DNA from: Zoogloea sp.
GTDB lineage: Bacteria > Pseudomonadota > Gammaproteobacteria > Burkholderiales > Rhodocyclaceae
Assembly: GCF_023150065.1 (NCBI RefSeq)
Contig: NZ_JAKLLN010000006.1
Coordinates: forward strand, 124,001-188,000
Direction of reading: 5' to 3'
DNA: 64,000 nucleotides
The position numbers and the translations under genes were made by a program. Within the stretch, counting starts at the first letter, position 1. Every line of letters starts with the position of its first letter. Of the stretch, positions 27,028-37,006 are shown piece by piece. Under the pieces are notes generated by a model. It did no database searches. It saw nothing but the letters and a program-made list of their open reading frames with translations, and was not told where the DNA came from.

Positions 27028-29109
27028 TCAGAACTCGAGCTGGAGGGTGGCGAAGACCTGGCGGCCCCACCAGGAGGCCCGGGGGGCGAAGGTCTCGTCA
27101 TCACCGTCGATGTTGCGGGCGGTGAGGGCGATTTCACCGCGGAGCAGTTCGGGGGGAAGGCGATGGCTCAGTTGCAGGTCGAGCTGGCGGTACATGCGGA
27201 TGCGGTGCTCGGCGTCGGCGTACCAGCTCATGCCGCCCACCCAGCGGCGGGCTACGCTGACCTGCCAGCGGGGGTGGAACTCCCAGGCGCCGAAGAGCCC
27301 GGAGCTGTGCCGGGGGGCGGAGTTGGCGACCCAGCCGCTGGGCTGGGCGCCGCTGGCGGTGGCCGGGTCGCCGGGGCCATCGACCCGCAGCTCGGTGTGA
27401 TGCACCGACAGCCAGGTGCCGGTAGCCGGGCGCCAGGTGGCGAGCACTTCAAGGCCCCGGATGTCGGCCTCGCCGCTGTTGGCGAAGTAGCGGGTGTTGT
27501 TGCGCGGGATCAGGCCGACGGTGGAGTTCTCGAGGCGCATCTCGATCAGGTCGCGGGCCCGCTCGAGGAACAGGCGGGCGTCGATGCTGGCCTGAAACGG
27601 GCGCAGTTCAGCGAGGTAACCCAGCTCGTAGGTGGTGATGCGCTCGGCCCGCAGGCCGGGAGAGGGCCGGAAAGTCTGGGAGATGGGGGTGCCCGCGGGG
27701 ATCGTCATGAGGGGCGTGACGACCGGCGCGGAGGTGGAAAAAATCATGCTGGACTTCTGCTCGAAGGCAGTGGGGCTCCGGTATGAACGGTTGATGGCGA
27801 GACGCAGGGTCTGGTTTTCCGTCATATGATAATTGGCTGATGCCCGCGGTGCCAGCGAAGTTCCGGTCAGGGAGTTGTCTTCAGCCATGAAACCGACATT
27901 GAACAGCCAGTCGGGAGAGGCACGCCACTCGAGGGTACCGAAGGCGCGATTGACGCCGTGACGCACGCGTTCGTCCGAATTGAAGCGCAGCGGCGCATCG
28001 AGCTTGTCCTCGCGCATGCCCGCCCCGAAGACCGCCCGCAGGGTGGGGGCGAGGCTGGTGATGCGCTGGATCTCCAGATCGTCGCGGACCGTCCGGAAGC
28101 CGTAATCGAAATCGAAGGGCAGGCCGATGGTCACCGGCAGGCCGGATTGCTGGGGCGGGATGGGGACGCTCAGGGCAAAACGGTCACGGCCGTTCTCTTC
28201 CTGGTGATACCAGGTGACGCTGAGCTCCTCGTCCGGGGCGGGGGCATGCCGCCAGCGCAGCAGGCCGAAAGTGTTGGCGATGCGGGCCGTGCGCTCCGGG
28301 TCGGTGGGGTTGCCGTCCTTGCCCGTGCCCTGGTCGTTGCTGGTCCAGCCGGCCTGGAACTCCAGCACATGATCGTGGTTGATGGCCCAGTCGGCGCGCA
28401 GGGTGGCCAGCTCGGACTTGCGCCAGTCGTTGATGGCGGAGAGGCCGCGGTCGTAGTTACGTGCTGCGGTGATGCGCAGGTCCACGTCGCCGAGGCGCTT
28501 GCCCAGGCGCACGCTCACGTCGTTGATACCGCTGTTGCCGGCCCGGTAGCGCAGGCTGCCACCGCGGGTGTCCGAAGGGGGGCGGGTGATGATGTTGGCG
28601 ACGCCGAGAAAGGCATTGCTGCCGTAGGCTGCAGAGTTGGAGCCGCGAAACACCTCGATGCGCTCGATGTCGTCGATGTCGACGCCCAGCTGGTTCCATT
28701 CGACGCCGGCGATGAAGTAGGGCGAGTACACGGAGCGTCCGTCCACCTGCACCAGCATGCGCCGGGGTGCTTCGTCGGACAGGCCGTGATAGGTGACGAG
28801 GGGCTGGTTGGCGGTATGCAGGCCGACCTGGAAACCCGGCACCAGCATGAACAGCTCGTGGATGTTGCGGGCCCCCGAGGCGCGGATCATGTGGCGGTCG
28901 ATGACCATCACCGATCCGGGGGTGTCGGCCCTCGCCTGTTGCAGCCGGGTGGCCGACAGCACCACCGGCAGGTCGGCCAGATAGGCGGCTTCGTCGGCGT
29001 CTGGCTCCGGGATCTCGGCCTGGGCCGGCAGGGCAGGGGGCAGCAGCAGGGTCAGCGTGACCAGGGCGCGAAGGGCTGGGGAGTATGGCGTGGCGTGGGG
29101 GATGGGCAT
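27028..29109 (-). CDS. TonB-dependent outer-membrane receptor
   Basis: 693 residues from ATG 29109, which directly begins a signal peptide (LRALVTLTLLLPPALPAQA). The plug domain is evident (PVVLSATRLQQARADTPGSV, then SGARNIHELFMLVPGFQVG and VEVFRGSNSAAYGSNAFLGV equivalents), followed by a barrel of aromatic strands ending in VFATLQLEF with terminal Phe. No long N-terminal FecR-interacting signalling domain is present. Plug features resemble receptors of the vitamin B12/metal complex group, but the substrate is unknown. It is the first gene of the receptor, binding protein, kinase operon, suggesting that the imported or captured ligand is the one sensed. Confidence 0.88.
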   Translation of the reverse strand: MPIPHATPYSPALRALVTLTLLLPPALPAQAEIPEPDADEAAYLADLPVVLSATRLQQARADTPGSVMVIDRHMIRASGARNIHELFMLVPGFQVGLHTANQPLVTYHGLSDEAPRRMLVQVDGRSVYSPYFIAGVEWNQLGVDIDDIERIEVFRGSNSAAYGSNAFLGVANIITRPPSDTRGGSLRYRAGNSGINDVSVRLGKRLGDVDLRITAARNYDRGLSAINDWRKSELATLRADWAINHDHVLEFQAGWTSNDQGTGKDGNPTDPERTARIANTFGLLRWRHAPAPDEELSVTWYHQEENGRDRFALSVPIPPQQSGLPVTIGLPFDFDYGFRTVRDDLEIQRITSLAPTLRAVFGAGMREDKLDAPLRFNSDERVRHGVNRAFGTLEWRASPDWLFNVGFMAEDNSLTGTSLAPRASANYHMTENQTLRLAINRSYRSPTAFEQKSSMIFSTSAPVVTPLMTIPAGTPISQTFRPSPGLRAERITTYELGYLAELRPFQASIDARLFLERARDLIEMRLENSTVGLIPRNNTRYFANSGEADIRGLEVLATWRPATGTWLSVHHTELRVDGPGDPATASGAQPSGWVANSAPRHSSGLFGAWEFHPRWQVSVARRWVGGMSWYADAEHRIRMYRQLDLQLSHRLPPELLRGEIALTARNIDGDDETFAPRASWWGRQVFATLQLEF

Positions 29110-29169
29110 GATTTGCGGCGTGGCGGCCCGGGATCGCAATTTTCTCCGTTTTGCCCGGGTCTGGGTAGG

Positions 29170-29200
29170 CTAAACTGAGGGGCTACCCAATCCAGTTTAG
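29170..29200. promoter_or_regulatory. Inverted repeat between TonB receptor operon and NarL-type regulator
   Basis: CTAAACTG (29170-29177) and CAGTTTAG (29193-29200) are perfect inverted arms 15 bases apart; an inner GGGTAG / CTACCC pair (29163-29168, 29182-29187) overlaps. The site sits in the 114-base divergent gap, 24 bases before the regulator ATG. It is a good candidate for autoregulation by the NarL-type protein. Confidence 0.5.
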
Positions 29201-29223
29201 ATATCCGTGAGCAAGCGACACTG

Positions 29224-29868
29224 ATGCAGACGCGCATTCTTATTGTTGAAGACCACGTGCTGGTGCGCGAGGCCATGGCCCTCACCCTCGCCCAGGTGCG
29301 CGAGGACGTGGTGTGCGAGCAGGCCAGCAACGCCGCAGACGCGCTGGCCCTGCTCGAAGCCGATTCCGATTGCGACCTTGTGGTGGTGGATCTGATGCTG
29401 CCCGAGATCAACGGCTTTTCCCTGCTGGGGGTGGTGGCCAAGCGCTTCCCCGCCGTGCCGGCCCTGGTGGTGTCGGCCCTGGACGACAGGGAGTCGGTGC
29501 ACCGGGCCCTGAAGGCCGGCGCCTCGGGCTTCGTCTCCAAGGCCAGCCCCAGCAATACCCTCATCGAGGCAGTGCGCACCATCCTCTCCGGTGGGGTGTT
29601 CACCCCCGAGGCCGCCATCGGCAGTGACGGGAGCAACCGCAACCGCCGCGCCAGCCAGGCCTTTGCCGAGCGCTTCCAGCTCACTGCGGCCCAGGGGCGG
29701 GTGCTCGAACTGGTGGCCCAGGGCAAGTCCAACCGGGACATCGCCGAGTTTCTGGGGCTGTCGGAGGGCACCGTGAAGGTGCACGTGTCGGCCATCCTGC
29801 GTGCCCTCGGCGTGACCAGCCGGGCCCAGGCCCTGCTGATGATGACCCGGGCCGGCCTGCGGGTCTGA
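29224..29868 (+). CDS. NarL/FixJ-type response regulator
   Basis: 214 residues. The receiver domain has acidic residues in VEDHVLV, phosphoacceptor Asp56 in LVVVDLMLPEING and a conserved Lys in GFVSKASP. The C-terminal LuxR-type HTH is complete (LTAAQGRVLELVAQGKSNRD, then FLGLSEGTVKVHVSAIL). It diverges from the TonB receptor/binding protein/hybrid kinase operon, is probably phosphorylated by that kinase, and may control that operon through the palindrome at 29170-29200. Confidence 0.9.
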   Translation: MQTRILIVEDHVLVREAMALTLAQVREDVVCEQASNAADALALLEADSDCDLVVVDLMLPEINGFSLLGVVAKRFPAVPALVVSALDDRESVHRALKAGASGFVSKASPSNTLIEAVRTILSGGVFTPEAAIGSDGSNRNRRASQAFAERFQLTAAQGRVLELVAQGKSNRDIAEFLGLSEGTVKVHVSAILRALGVTSRAQALLMMTRAGLRV

Positions 29869-29886
29869 GCGACACGTCCAACTGGG

Positions 29887-29904
29887 CTGTCATCGGCCGT
29901 TCAC
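29887..29904 (+). promoter_or_regulatory. PHO-box-like site before the 5'-nucleotidase gene
   Basis: CTGTCAT-CGGC-CGTTCAC: the first half is a perfect PhoB half-site, the second matches CTGTCAC at 5 of 7, with the standard 11-base repeat period. It lies 57 bases upstream of the nucleotidase ATG, a position suited to activation. It predicts induction on phosphate starvation. Confidence 0.45.
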
Positions 29905-29960
29905 GGGCGTTTAACGCAGGCGGAATAGTCTGCCGGGCATTCAAACTCCCGGCGAATGCC

Positions 29961-31814
29961 ATGTCCCTCCTGCAAAGCTCCCGAACCGTGCTGGCCCAGT
30001 CCGTGGCCCTCTCCCTCTGTGCCCTGACCCTTTCCGCCTGTGGTGGCGGCAGTGATGGCGGTGCCCATGCCCTGGATCTGACGATCCTGCACATCAACGA
30101 CCACCACTCCCACCTGGACGCCGAAACCACCACCCTGACCCTGAAGGATGCCGCCGGCACCACCCGTTCGGTGACGGTGGATCTGGGCGGCTTCGCCCGG
30201 GTCACGGCGGCCATGGAGGCCCTGGCCACTCCGGGCCGCAACGTTCTCAAGCTCCACGCCGGTGACGCCATCACCGGCGATCTGTATTACACCCAGAGCG
30301 AAGGCCAGGCCGACGCGACCCTGATGAACACGGTGTGTTTCGATGCCATGTCCATCGGCAATCACGAGTTCGACGGTGCCGACGCCGGCCTGGTCAAGTT
30401 CATCGACTACCTCCACGCCGGTGCCTGCCAGACGCCGGTGCTGTCGGCCAACGTCGAGCCGGCGGCCGGAACGGCCCTGGCGGGCCGCATGGGGGCCTAC
30501 CGGATCATCGAGAAGGACGGCGAGAAGATCGGCGTGATCGGCCTCACCGTGAAGGACAAGACCCAGTTCGCCTCGCGCCCCGACGCCAGCACCCGCTTCC
30601 AGGATGAAGCCACTGCGGCCCAGACCGTCATCAACGAGCTCAAGCTGCGCGGCGTGAACAAGATCGTGCTGCTGTCGCACCTGGGCTACGCCGCCGACAA
30701 GGCCATCGCCCCCAAGCTGTCCGGTGTCGACGTGATCATCGGCGGCGACTCCCACACCCTGCTCGGCCCCGACAGCATGGCTGGCTACGGACTGACCCCG
30801 TCGGGTGCCTACCCCACCCAGACCGTCGACAAGGACGGCAGCAAGGTCTGCATCGCCCAGGCCTGGCAGTACTCCTACGCCGTCGGCGCCCTCGACGTGA
30901 AGTTCGACGCCAGCGGCAAGGTCACCGCCTGTTCCGGCAAGCCCCAGGTGCTGGTGGGTGACAGCTACAAGGTGGGCACCGCTGCCGCCTCGGCGGCGGA
31001 TGCGGCAGCCTATCGCAGCCAGCTCGACGCCTCCGGCGTATTCCGCACCACCACGCCCGCGGCGGCGGCCACGGCGGCCCTGGCGCCTTTCAAGGCGGCC
31101 AAGGACGCCCTCGGCCTGCAGGTGGCCGGCACCACCACCGACAACCTGTGCCTGCGCCGGGTGCCCGGCAGCAAGCGTGACACCAGCCGCTCTTCCCTGG
31201 GGGATGTGTGCAACCTGGACGCCAGCGTGGTGGCCCACGGCGGCGACATCCAGCAACTGGTGGCCGAGGCCTTCCTGGAGCAGGGGCAGCGTTTCGGCGG
31301 TGCCGACATCAGCCTGCAGAACGCCGGTGGCGTGCGGGTGGACATCCCCGCCGGCAACATCACGGTCGGCAAGGTCTATACCCTGCTGCCCTTCAAGAAC
31401 ACTCTGTACCGCCTGGTCATGACCGGCGCCCAGGTCAAGTCGGCCCTGGAGGACGGGGTGGATTCGGTGCTCAACGGCACGGGTTCCGGTGCCTACCCCT
31501 ACACCGGCGGCCTGCGCTTCGCGGTGGACATGAACCAGGCCAAGGGCAGCCGGGTGAGCCAGCTGGAACTGCGTGACAGCACCGGCACCTGGAAGCCCCT
31601 CGACCCGGCGGCCAGCTACAAGGTGATCACCAACAACTTCACCGCCGACGGCGGCGACAAGTACGACACCCTGAAGACCATCCCCGCCGCCCAGCGTGAG
31701 GACACCTTCCTGGACTACGCCGATTCCTTCCTGCAGTACGTGCGCAGCAAGTCGCCCCTGGCCAAGCCGGCGGCCGCCAACCGCAGCACCCAGCAGTACA
31801 GCGAAACCCCCTGA
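29961..31814 (+). CDS. 5'-nucleotidase / UDP-sugar hydrolase family lipoprotein
   Basis: 617 residues with a lipobox (ALTLSAC-GGG), so probably a surface or periplasmic lipoprotein. The N-terminal metallophosphatase domain shows ILHINDHHSH, a GNHEFD motif (SIGNHEFDGAD) and GGDSHTLL, the dimetal-site residues; the C-terminal 5'-nucleotidase domain (~from 390) has LQNAGGVRVDIPAGNITVGK and NNFTADGGDKYDT. It should release phosphate and nucleosides from extracellular nucleotides, or cleave NAD or UDP-sugars. The PHO-box-like site upstream fits phosphate scavenging. A terminator follows at 31849. Confidence 0.9.
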   Translation: MSLLQSSRTVLAQSVALSLCALTLSACGGGSDGGAHALDLTILHINDHHSHLDAETTTLTLKDAAGTTRSVTVDLGGFARVTAAMEALATPGRNVLKLHAGDAITGDLYYTQSEGQADATLMNTVCFDAMSIGNHEFDGADAGLVKFIDYLHAGACQTPVLSANVEPAAGTALAGRMGAYRIIEKDGEKIGVIGLTVKDKTQFASRPDASTRFQDEATAAQTVINELKLRGVNKIVLLSHLGYAADKAIAPKLSGVDVIIGGDSHTLLGPDSMAGYGLTPSGAYPTQTVDKDGSKVCIAQAWQYSYAVGALDVKFDASGKVTACSGKPQVLVGDSYKVGTAAASAADAAAYRSQLDASGVFRTTTPAAAATAALAPFKAAKDALGLQVAGTTTDNLCLRRVPGSKRDTSRSSLGDVCNLDASVVAHGGDIQQLVAEAFLEQGQRFGGADISLQNAGGVRVDIPAGNITVGKVYTLLPFKNTLYRLVMTGAQVKSALEDGVDSVLNGTGSGAYPYTGGLRFAVDMNQAKGSRVSQLELRDSTGTWKPLDPAASYKVITNNFTADGGDKYDTLKTIPAAQREDTFLDYADSFLQYVRSKSPLAKPAAANRSTQQYSETP

Positions 31815-31848
31815 GCTTTCTCCCCCCGGGGAGCACAGCTCACTTCAT

Positions 31849-31871
31849 GCCCCGCTCCGGCGGGGCTTTTT
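31849..31871 (+). terminator. Rho-independent terminator of the nucleotidase gene
   Basis: GCCCCGC-TCCG-GCGGGGC followed by five T. It lies 35 bases after the nucleotidase stop. Confidence 0.9.
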
Positions 31872-31921
31872 ACATGCCAGCCGGGGTAGCATGACCGGCA
31901 TGCACACCACGAGGTCATCTC

Positions 31922-33121
31922 ATGCCGGATGTCGTCCACGAGATTCTCACCTTCAACGCCGGTCGCGATCCGGACCGCCTGCGCCTCAAGTATCGCAACA
32001 TGCGGGCCAGCCCCTTCGTCTTCCTGCGCGGCACCTGCCACCTGTTCTACCGGCGCCTCCCCGCCGATCCCCTGTTCGATGCACCTCCGCCGGTATGGTC
32101 CTGCGGTGACCTGCACCTGCAGAACTTCGGCAGCTACAAGGGCGACAACCGGCTGGTCTATTTCGATCTGAACGACTTCGACGAAGCCCTGCTGGCGCCT
32201 GCCAGCCTGGACCTGGTGCGTTTCCTGTGCAGCGTGCTGGTGGCGGCGCCGGACCTGGGCGTGGGCAAGAAGGAGGCCCGTGCCCTGGGCGCTGTCTTTC
32301 TGGATGCCTACCTGGCCAGCCTTGCTTCCGGCCGCGCCGGCTGGGTCGAGCGGGACACTGCAGAGGGCCTGGTCCACGACCTGCTGGCCGGGCTGCACGG
32401 CCGCCTGCGGCCGGCCTTCCTTGAGGGGCGCACCACGCTCACCGGCAAGCATCGGCGTCTGCGCCTGGACAACGGCAAGGCCCTGCCTGTCACCGAGACC
32501 CAGCGGGAGCGCGTCTGCGCACTGATCGAGGGGCTCGCCAAACAGCATGCCGACCCGGGCTTCTTCGAGGTGCTCGACGTGGCCCGGCGGATTGCGGGCA
32601 ACGGCAGCCTGGGGGTGGATCGCTACGTGATTCTCGTCCGCGGCAAGGGCTCGCCGGATGGCAACGAACTTCTCGACCTCAAGGAGGCCCTGCCCTCGTC
32701 GGTGTTGCCACGGGTGGCGACGGCGCAGCCTGCCTGGCGCGCCGAGGCCGAGCGGGTGGTGGCCATCCAGCGCCGCATGCAGGCCGTGCCGATGGCCTTT
32801 CTCGAGCCCGTGCGCTTCCGCAAGCGCTCCTACATGTTGCGGGCCCTGCAGCCCAGCGAGGACAGGGTGAGCCTGGACGTGGCGCGCTCCGGCGAGGGTG
32901 CCGTCGCCAGGGTGCTGGCCAGCATGGGGAGCATCGTTGCCTCGGCCCAGTTGCGCAGCAGCGGGCGCGACGGCTCGGCCATCGCCGATGCCCTGATCGG
33001 GTATGCCGGGGAGTGTCGGCGCAAGGCGCTGCTCGGCGCTGCGCAGGATTGTGCTGCCCAGCTCCGGCAGCACTGGAAGATCTACGCGGAAGCTTACGAC
33101 GACGGCGCCTTCGCGCCCTGA
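31922..33121 (+). CDS. DUF2252 family protein
   Basis: 399 residues. The conserved features of DUF2252 are present: RASPFVFLRGTCHLFYR at the N-terminus, CGDLHLQNFGSYKGDN and YFDLNDFDEALLAPASLDLV. The CGDLHLQNFG segment recalls the catalytic HxDxxxxN loop of aminoglycoside-phosphotransferase/kinase-like folds, so a kinase-like activity is often suspected, but the biochemical function is not known to me. The gene is monocistronic and its stop abuts the stop of the convergent AraC gene. Confidence 0.85.
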   Translation: MPDVVHEILTFNAGRDPDRLRLKYRNMRASPFVFLRGTCHLFYRRLPADPLFDAPPPVWSCGDLHLQNFGSYKGDNRLVYFDLNDFDEALLAPASLDLVRFLCSVLVAAPDLGVGKKEARALGAVFLDAYLASLASGRAGWVERDTAEGLVHDLLAGLHGRLRPAFLEGRTTLTGKHRRLRLDNGKALPVTETQRERVCALIEGLAKQHADPGFFEVLDVARRIAGNGSLGVDRYVILVRGKGSPDGNELLDLKEALPSSVLPRVATAQPAWRAEAERVVAIQRRMQAVPMAFLEPVRFRKRSYMLRALQPSEDRVSLDVARSGEGAVARVLASMGSIVASAQLRSSGRDGSAIADALIGYAGECRRKALLGAAQDCAAQLRQHWKIYAEAYDDGAFAP

Positions 33122-34042
33122 TCAGCGCATCCGCGTCACGTCGCGCATCGGTGGCGCGCCGAACAGGCGCCGGTATTCCCGGCTGAACTGGGACGGGCTC
33201 TCGTAGCCCACCCGGCGGGCCACCGTGGCGGCATCCACGGCTTCGGTCAGCATGATCTTGCGCGCCTCCTGCAGGCGCAGCTGCTTCTGGTACTGCAGCG
33301 GGCTCATGGCGGTCAGGGCCTTGAAATGGTGGTGCAGGGACGATTTGCTCATGTTGGCGGCTTCGGCCAGGGCGTCGATGGACAGGGGCTGGTCAAAATT
33401 GCCCTTGATCCAGTCGATGGCCCGGGCGGTGCGCTGCCCCTGGCCATCGGCCGCCGCGATGCTGCGCAGGCGGGCGCCCTGAACGCCGGTGAGCAGGCGG
33501 TATAGAAGCTCCTGCTCGTAAAGGGGCGCCAGCACCGGGATGTCATGGGGCGTGTCGAGCAGCCCGACCAGGCGCAGCACCGCGTCCATCACCGGTGTGG
33601 TCAGCGGGCTCACCCCCAGGCCGAGGGGGCCGCTGGCCGGCGGCAGCGCGGCCACCGGCATGCTGCCGGCCAGCTCGGCGATGCGCCGCGCGTCCATGTC
33701 GAACACCACGCACAGGTAGGGGCGCTCCGGCGAGGCCTCGGTGATCTGCCCCATCACTGGCAGATCCACCGAGGTGATCAGGTAATGCCGGCTGTCGTAG
33801 TGGAAGGTCTCGTCGGCCAGGCTCAGGCGCTTGCAGCCCTGGGCGGCCACCGCCAGGATCGAGCGGTAGATGGCGCAGATCGGCGTACTCGTACTGGATG
33901 CCCGGAACAGGCTGAGGCCCGGGATCGGCGTGGTGTTCGGGCCGTCGCTGGTGCAATATCGTTCAATGAGATCGGCCAGCGCCAGGCTTGCCGCCTCGAG
34001 CCTGAAGGATGAACTGCGGGCGGAAAGGCCTGATTCGGTCAT
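33122..34042 (-). CDS. AraC-family transcriptional regulator
   Basis: 306 residues. Residues ~20-180 match the AraC N-terminal domain family (FRASSTSTPICAIYRSILAV, YDSRHYLITSVDLPVMGQI), and the C-terminal ~100 residues hold two HTH motifs (SIDALAEAANMSKSSLHHHF, ATVARRVGYESPSQFSREYR). AGGAAGAA precedes the ATG. It diverges from the molybdenum hydroxylase genes, the usual place for their activator; the inducer is unknown. Regulators with this N-terminal domain often control alcohol or aldehyde oxidation genes, which agrees with the neighbouring oxidoreductase. Confidence 0.88.
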   Translation of the reverse strand: MTESGLSARSSSFRLEAASLALADLIERYCTSDGPNTTPIPGLSLFRASSTSTPICAIYRSILAVAAQGCKRLSLADETFHYDSRHYLITSVDLPVMGQITEASPERPYLCVVFDMDARRIAELAGSMPVAALPPASGPLGLGVSPLTTPVMDAVLRLVGLLDTPHDIPVLAPLYEQELLYRLLTGVQGARLRSIAAADGQGQRTARAIDWIKGNFDQPLSIDALAEAANMSKSSLHHHFKALTAMSPLQYQKQLRLQEARKIMLTEAVDAATVARRVGYESPSQFSREYRRLFGAPPMRDVTRMR

Positions 34043-34127
34043 GGTTTCTTCCTGTTGCGGGCATATCCGGAATTATCGCCGGCATGAAGGCCATCAGCGG
34101 AGGTGAGACACGATCCCGGATTTTCAG

Positions 34128-34150
34128 GCAAGAATCTCACAGGATTCTGC
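34128..34150. promoter_or_regulatory. Inverted repeat in the AraC/molybdenum hydroxylase divergent region
   Basis: AGAATC-TCACAG-GATTCT (34131-34148), extendable to GCA...TGC-type flanks with a bulge. It is located ~105 bases before the 2Fe-2S subunit ATG and ~85 from the regulator ATG, so it could be an operator for either direction. AraC proteins usually prefer direct repeats, which lowers confidence. Confidence 0.35.
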
Positions 34151-34252
34151 AATGCCGCAAGGCGCGCCGTGGGCTACATTTCTGCAGGTAGAGGCCGCCG
34201 CTTTCCCTGCCGGCCGATCAGACAACACTGCGTCACCCAACGGAGATTGACC

Positions 34253-34711
<459 letters not shown>

Positions 34712-34724
34712 GGAGCCGACGATC

Positions 34725-36920
34725 ATGAACAACCCCATCCAGAATCTCTCCCGCCGCGGCTTCCTGCAAGGCGCTGCCGGCCTGACCCTCGGCCTGTCCC
34801 TGCCGGCCTTCGCCGCCAAGGCTGGCGCCGCCGCTGCCCGCAGCGCCGAGACCGCCTTCGAGCCGACCCCCTTCCTGCGCATCGGCGCCGACAACAGCGT
34901 GACGGTGCTCTCCAAGCACCTGGAAATGGGGCAGGGCACCTACACCGGCCTCGCCACCATCGTTGCCGAAGAGCTCGACGCCGCCTGGGTGCAGGTCAAG
35001 GTGGAAGGCGCCCCGGCCGATGCCAAGCGCTTCAACAACCTGGCCTTCGGCCCCATGCAGGGTACCGGCGGCAGCACCGCCATGGCCAACTCCTGGGACC
35101 AGCTGCGCCAGACCGGCGCCACCGCCCGCGCCATGCTGGTGTCGGCCGCCGCAAAGCGCTGGAACGTGCCCGCTGCCGAGATCAGCGTCCGCGACGGGGT
35201 GCTCAGCCACGCCGCCAGCAAGCGCAAGGCCACCTTCGGCGAGCTGGCCGAAGCCGCTGCGGCCGAGGCCGTGCCGGCGACGGTCAGCCTCAAGGACCCG
35301 AAGGATTTCCGCCTCATCGGCAAGCACGCCCCGCGCAAGGACAGCTTCGCCAAGACCAACGGCAGCGCCCGATTCACCCAGGATGTGCACCTGCCCGGCA
35401 TGCTGGTGGCGGTGGTGGCCCACGCGCCGCGCTTTGGCGGCAAGCTCAAGTCCTTCGACGCGAGAAAGGCCAAGGCCATCAAGGGCGTTGTTGACGTGGT
35501 GGCCATCCCCAGTGGCGTCGCCGTGCTGGCGAGGGACACCTGGACGGCCAAGAAGGGCCGTGACGCCCTGAGTGTCGAATGGGACGACAGCGCCGCCTTC
35601 AAGCTCGGCACCGCCGAGATGCAGAACCTCTACCACGCCCTGGCGCAGAACCCCGGCCTGGTGGCGCGCAAGGACGGGGACGCCCCCGCCGTGCTGGCCG
35701 CCGCCGGCACCCGCACGCTGAAGGCCGGCTACGACTTTCCCTACCTGGCCCATGCCGCCATGGAGCCGATGAACTGTGTCATCCAGCGCACCGCCGACGG
35801 CATCGAGGTGTGGAACGGCGAGCAGTTCCAGACGGTGGACCAGGGCGCCCTGGCGGCCATGTTCGGCCTCCCGCCGGAGAAGGTCGTGATCCACATGCTC
35901 TACGCCGGGGGCAGCTTCGGCCGGCGCGCCAGCACCTCGGTGGACTACATTCGCGAAGCCGCCTCCATCGTCAAGGCCACCGGCACTGCAGCGCCGGTGA
36001 AGCTGGTGTGGATGCGGGAAGACGATACCAAGGCGGGCTACTACCGGCCCATGTTCCATCACACCATCGAAGCCACCCTCGACGCCGCGGGCAACATCCA
36101 GGCCTGGCGCCACCGCCTGGTGGGGCAGTCCATCGCCAAGGGCTCGCCCTTCGAGGCCTTCATGATCAAGGACGGCGTGGATGGGCTGTCGGTGGAGGGG
36201 GCTGCATCGCTGCCCTATGCCATTCCCAACCTGCAGGTCGAGCTGCACACCCCGGCCGACATCCCGGTGCCGGTGCTGTGGTGGCGGTCGGTGGGCTCGA
36301 CCCACACCGCCTACTCCACCGAGACCTTCCTTGACCGTCTGGCCGCCGAAGGGAAGCAGGACCCGGTGGCCCTGCGCCTCAAGCTGCTCGAGAAGCACCC
36401 GCGCCACGCCGCCGTGCTGCGCCTGGCCGCCGACAAGGCCGGCTGGGGCACGCCGCTGGCCAAGGGCAAGCCGGGCGAGCGCCGTGGCCGCGGGGTGGCG
36501 GTGCATGAATCCTTCCACTCCTTCGTCGCCCAGGTGGCCGAAGTGACCGTGGCGGCGGACGGCAGCATCAAGGTGGATCGCATCGTCGCCGCCGTGGATT
36601 GCGGCATGGCCATCAACCCGGACAATGTCCGCGCCCAGGTGGAGGGCTCGGTGGGCTTCGCCCTGTCGGCGGCCCTGCACGGGGAGATCACCCTCAAGGA
36701 CGGCGTGGTGGAGCAGGGCAATTTTGGTGAGTACGCCCCGATCCGCATCAACGAGATGCCGAAGGTGGATGTGCACATCGTCGCCTCCGCCGAAAAGCCC
36801 ACCGGCATCGGCGAACCCGCCGTGCCGCCGGTGGCGCCGGCGGTGGCCAACGCGATTGCCGCGGCCACCGGAAAATGGGCCACGCGCATGCCCTTCGCGA
36901 CTGACGCACTGAAGGTCTGA
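34725..36920 (+). CDS. Molybdenum hydroxylase large subunit, Tat-exported (isoquinoline 1-oxidoreductase beta type)
   Basis: 731 residues from ATG 34725 (AAGGAGCC upstream), the usual length. The N-terminus contains a twin-arginine signal, [20 protein letters not shown], so the folded heterodimer is exported to the periplasm, the small subunit presumably by hitch-hiking. Mo-cofactor contacts are visible in [34 protein letters not shown] and the C-terminal [18 protein letters not shown], where the Glu is the catalytic base. It would hydroxylate an aldehyde or N-heterocycle. Its cofactor maturation genes follow directly. Confidence 0.92.
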   Translation: MNNPIQNLSRRGFLQGAAGLTLGLSLPAFAAKAGAAAARSAETAFEPTPFLRIGADNSVTVLSKHLEMGQGTYTGLATIVAEELDAAWVQVKVEGAPADAKRFNNLAFGPMQGTGGSTAMANSWDQLRQTGATARAMLVSAAAKRWNVPAAEISVRDGVLSHAASKRKATFGELAEAAAAEAVPATVSLKDPKDFRLIGKHAPRKDSFAKTNGSARFTQDVHLPGMLVAVVAHAPRFGGKLKSFDARKAKAIKGVVDVVAIPSGVAVLARDTWTAKKGRDALSVEWDDSAAFKLGTAEMQNLYHALAQNPGLVARKDGDAPAVLAAAGTRTLKAGYDFPYLAHAAMEPMNCVIQRTADGIEVWNGEQFQTVDQGALAAMFGLPPEKVVIHMLYAGGSFGRRASTSVDYIREAASIVKATGTAAPVKLVWMREDDTKAGYYRPMFHHTIEATLDAAGNIQAWRHRLVGQSIAKGSPFEAFMIKDGVDGLSVEGAASLPYAIPNLQVELHTPADIPVPVLWWRSVGSTHTAYSTETFLDRLAAEGKQDPVALRLKLLEKHPRHAAVLRLAADKAGWGTPLAKGKPGERRGRGVAVHESFHSFVAQVAEVTVAADGSIKVDRIVAAVDCGMAINPDNVRAQVEGSVGFALSAALHGEITLKDGVVEQGNFGEYAPIRINEMPKVDVHIVASAEKPTGIGEPAVPPVAPAVANAIAAATGKWATRMPFATDALKV

Positions 36921-36924
36921 GATG

Positions 36925-36970
36925 AAACGACCCCCACGCTCACTGTGTTCGCTGCCCCCCGGGGGGGCGC
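36925..36970. repeat. Dispersed-type palindromic repeat in the molybdenum hydroxylase operon
   Basis: The gap after the large subunit holds GAAACGACCCCCACGCTCAC followed by a GC palindrome GCCCCCCGGGGGGGC (36954-36968). The CCCCCACGCTCACT...TTCGCTGCCCCCCG layout resembles a short extragenic repeat common in betaproteobacterial genomes; that match is from memory. It may modulate mRNA stability between the enzyme genes and the maturation genes. Confidence 0.45.
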
Positions 36971-37006
36971 AGGCCTCCCTTGGGACGGCCCGGCGGGAGG
37001 CCTGAC

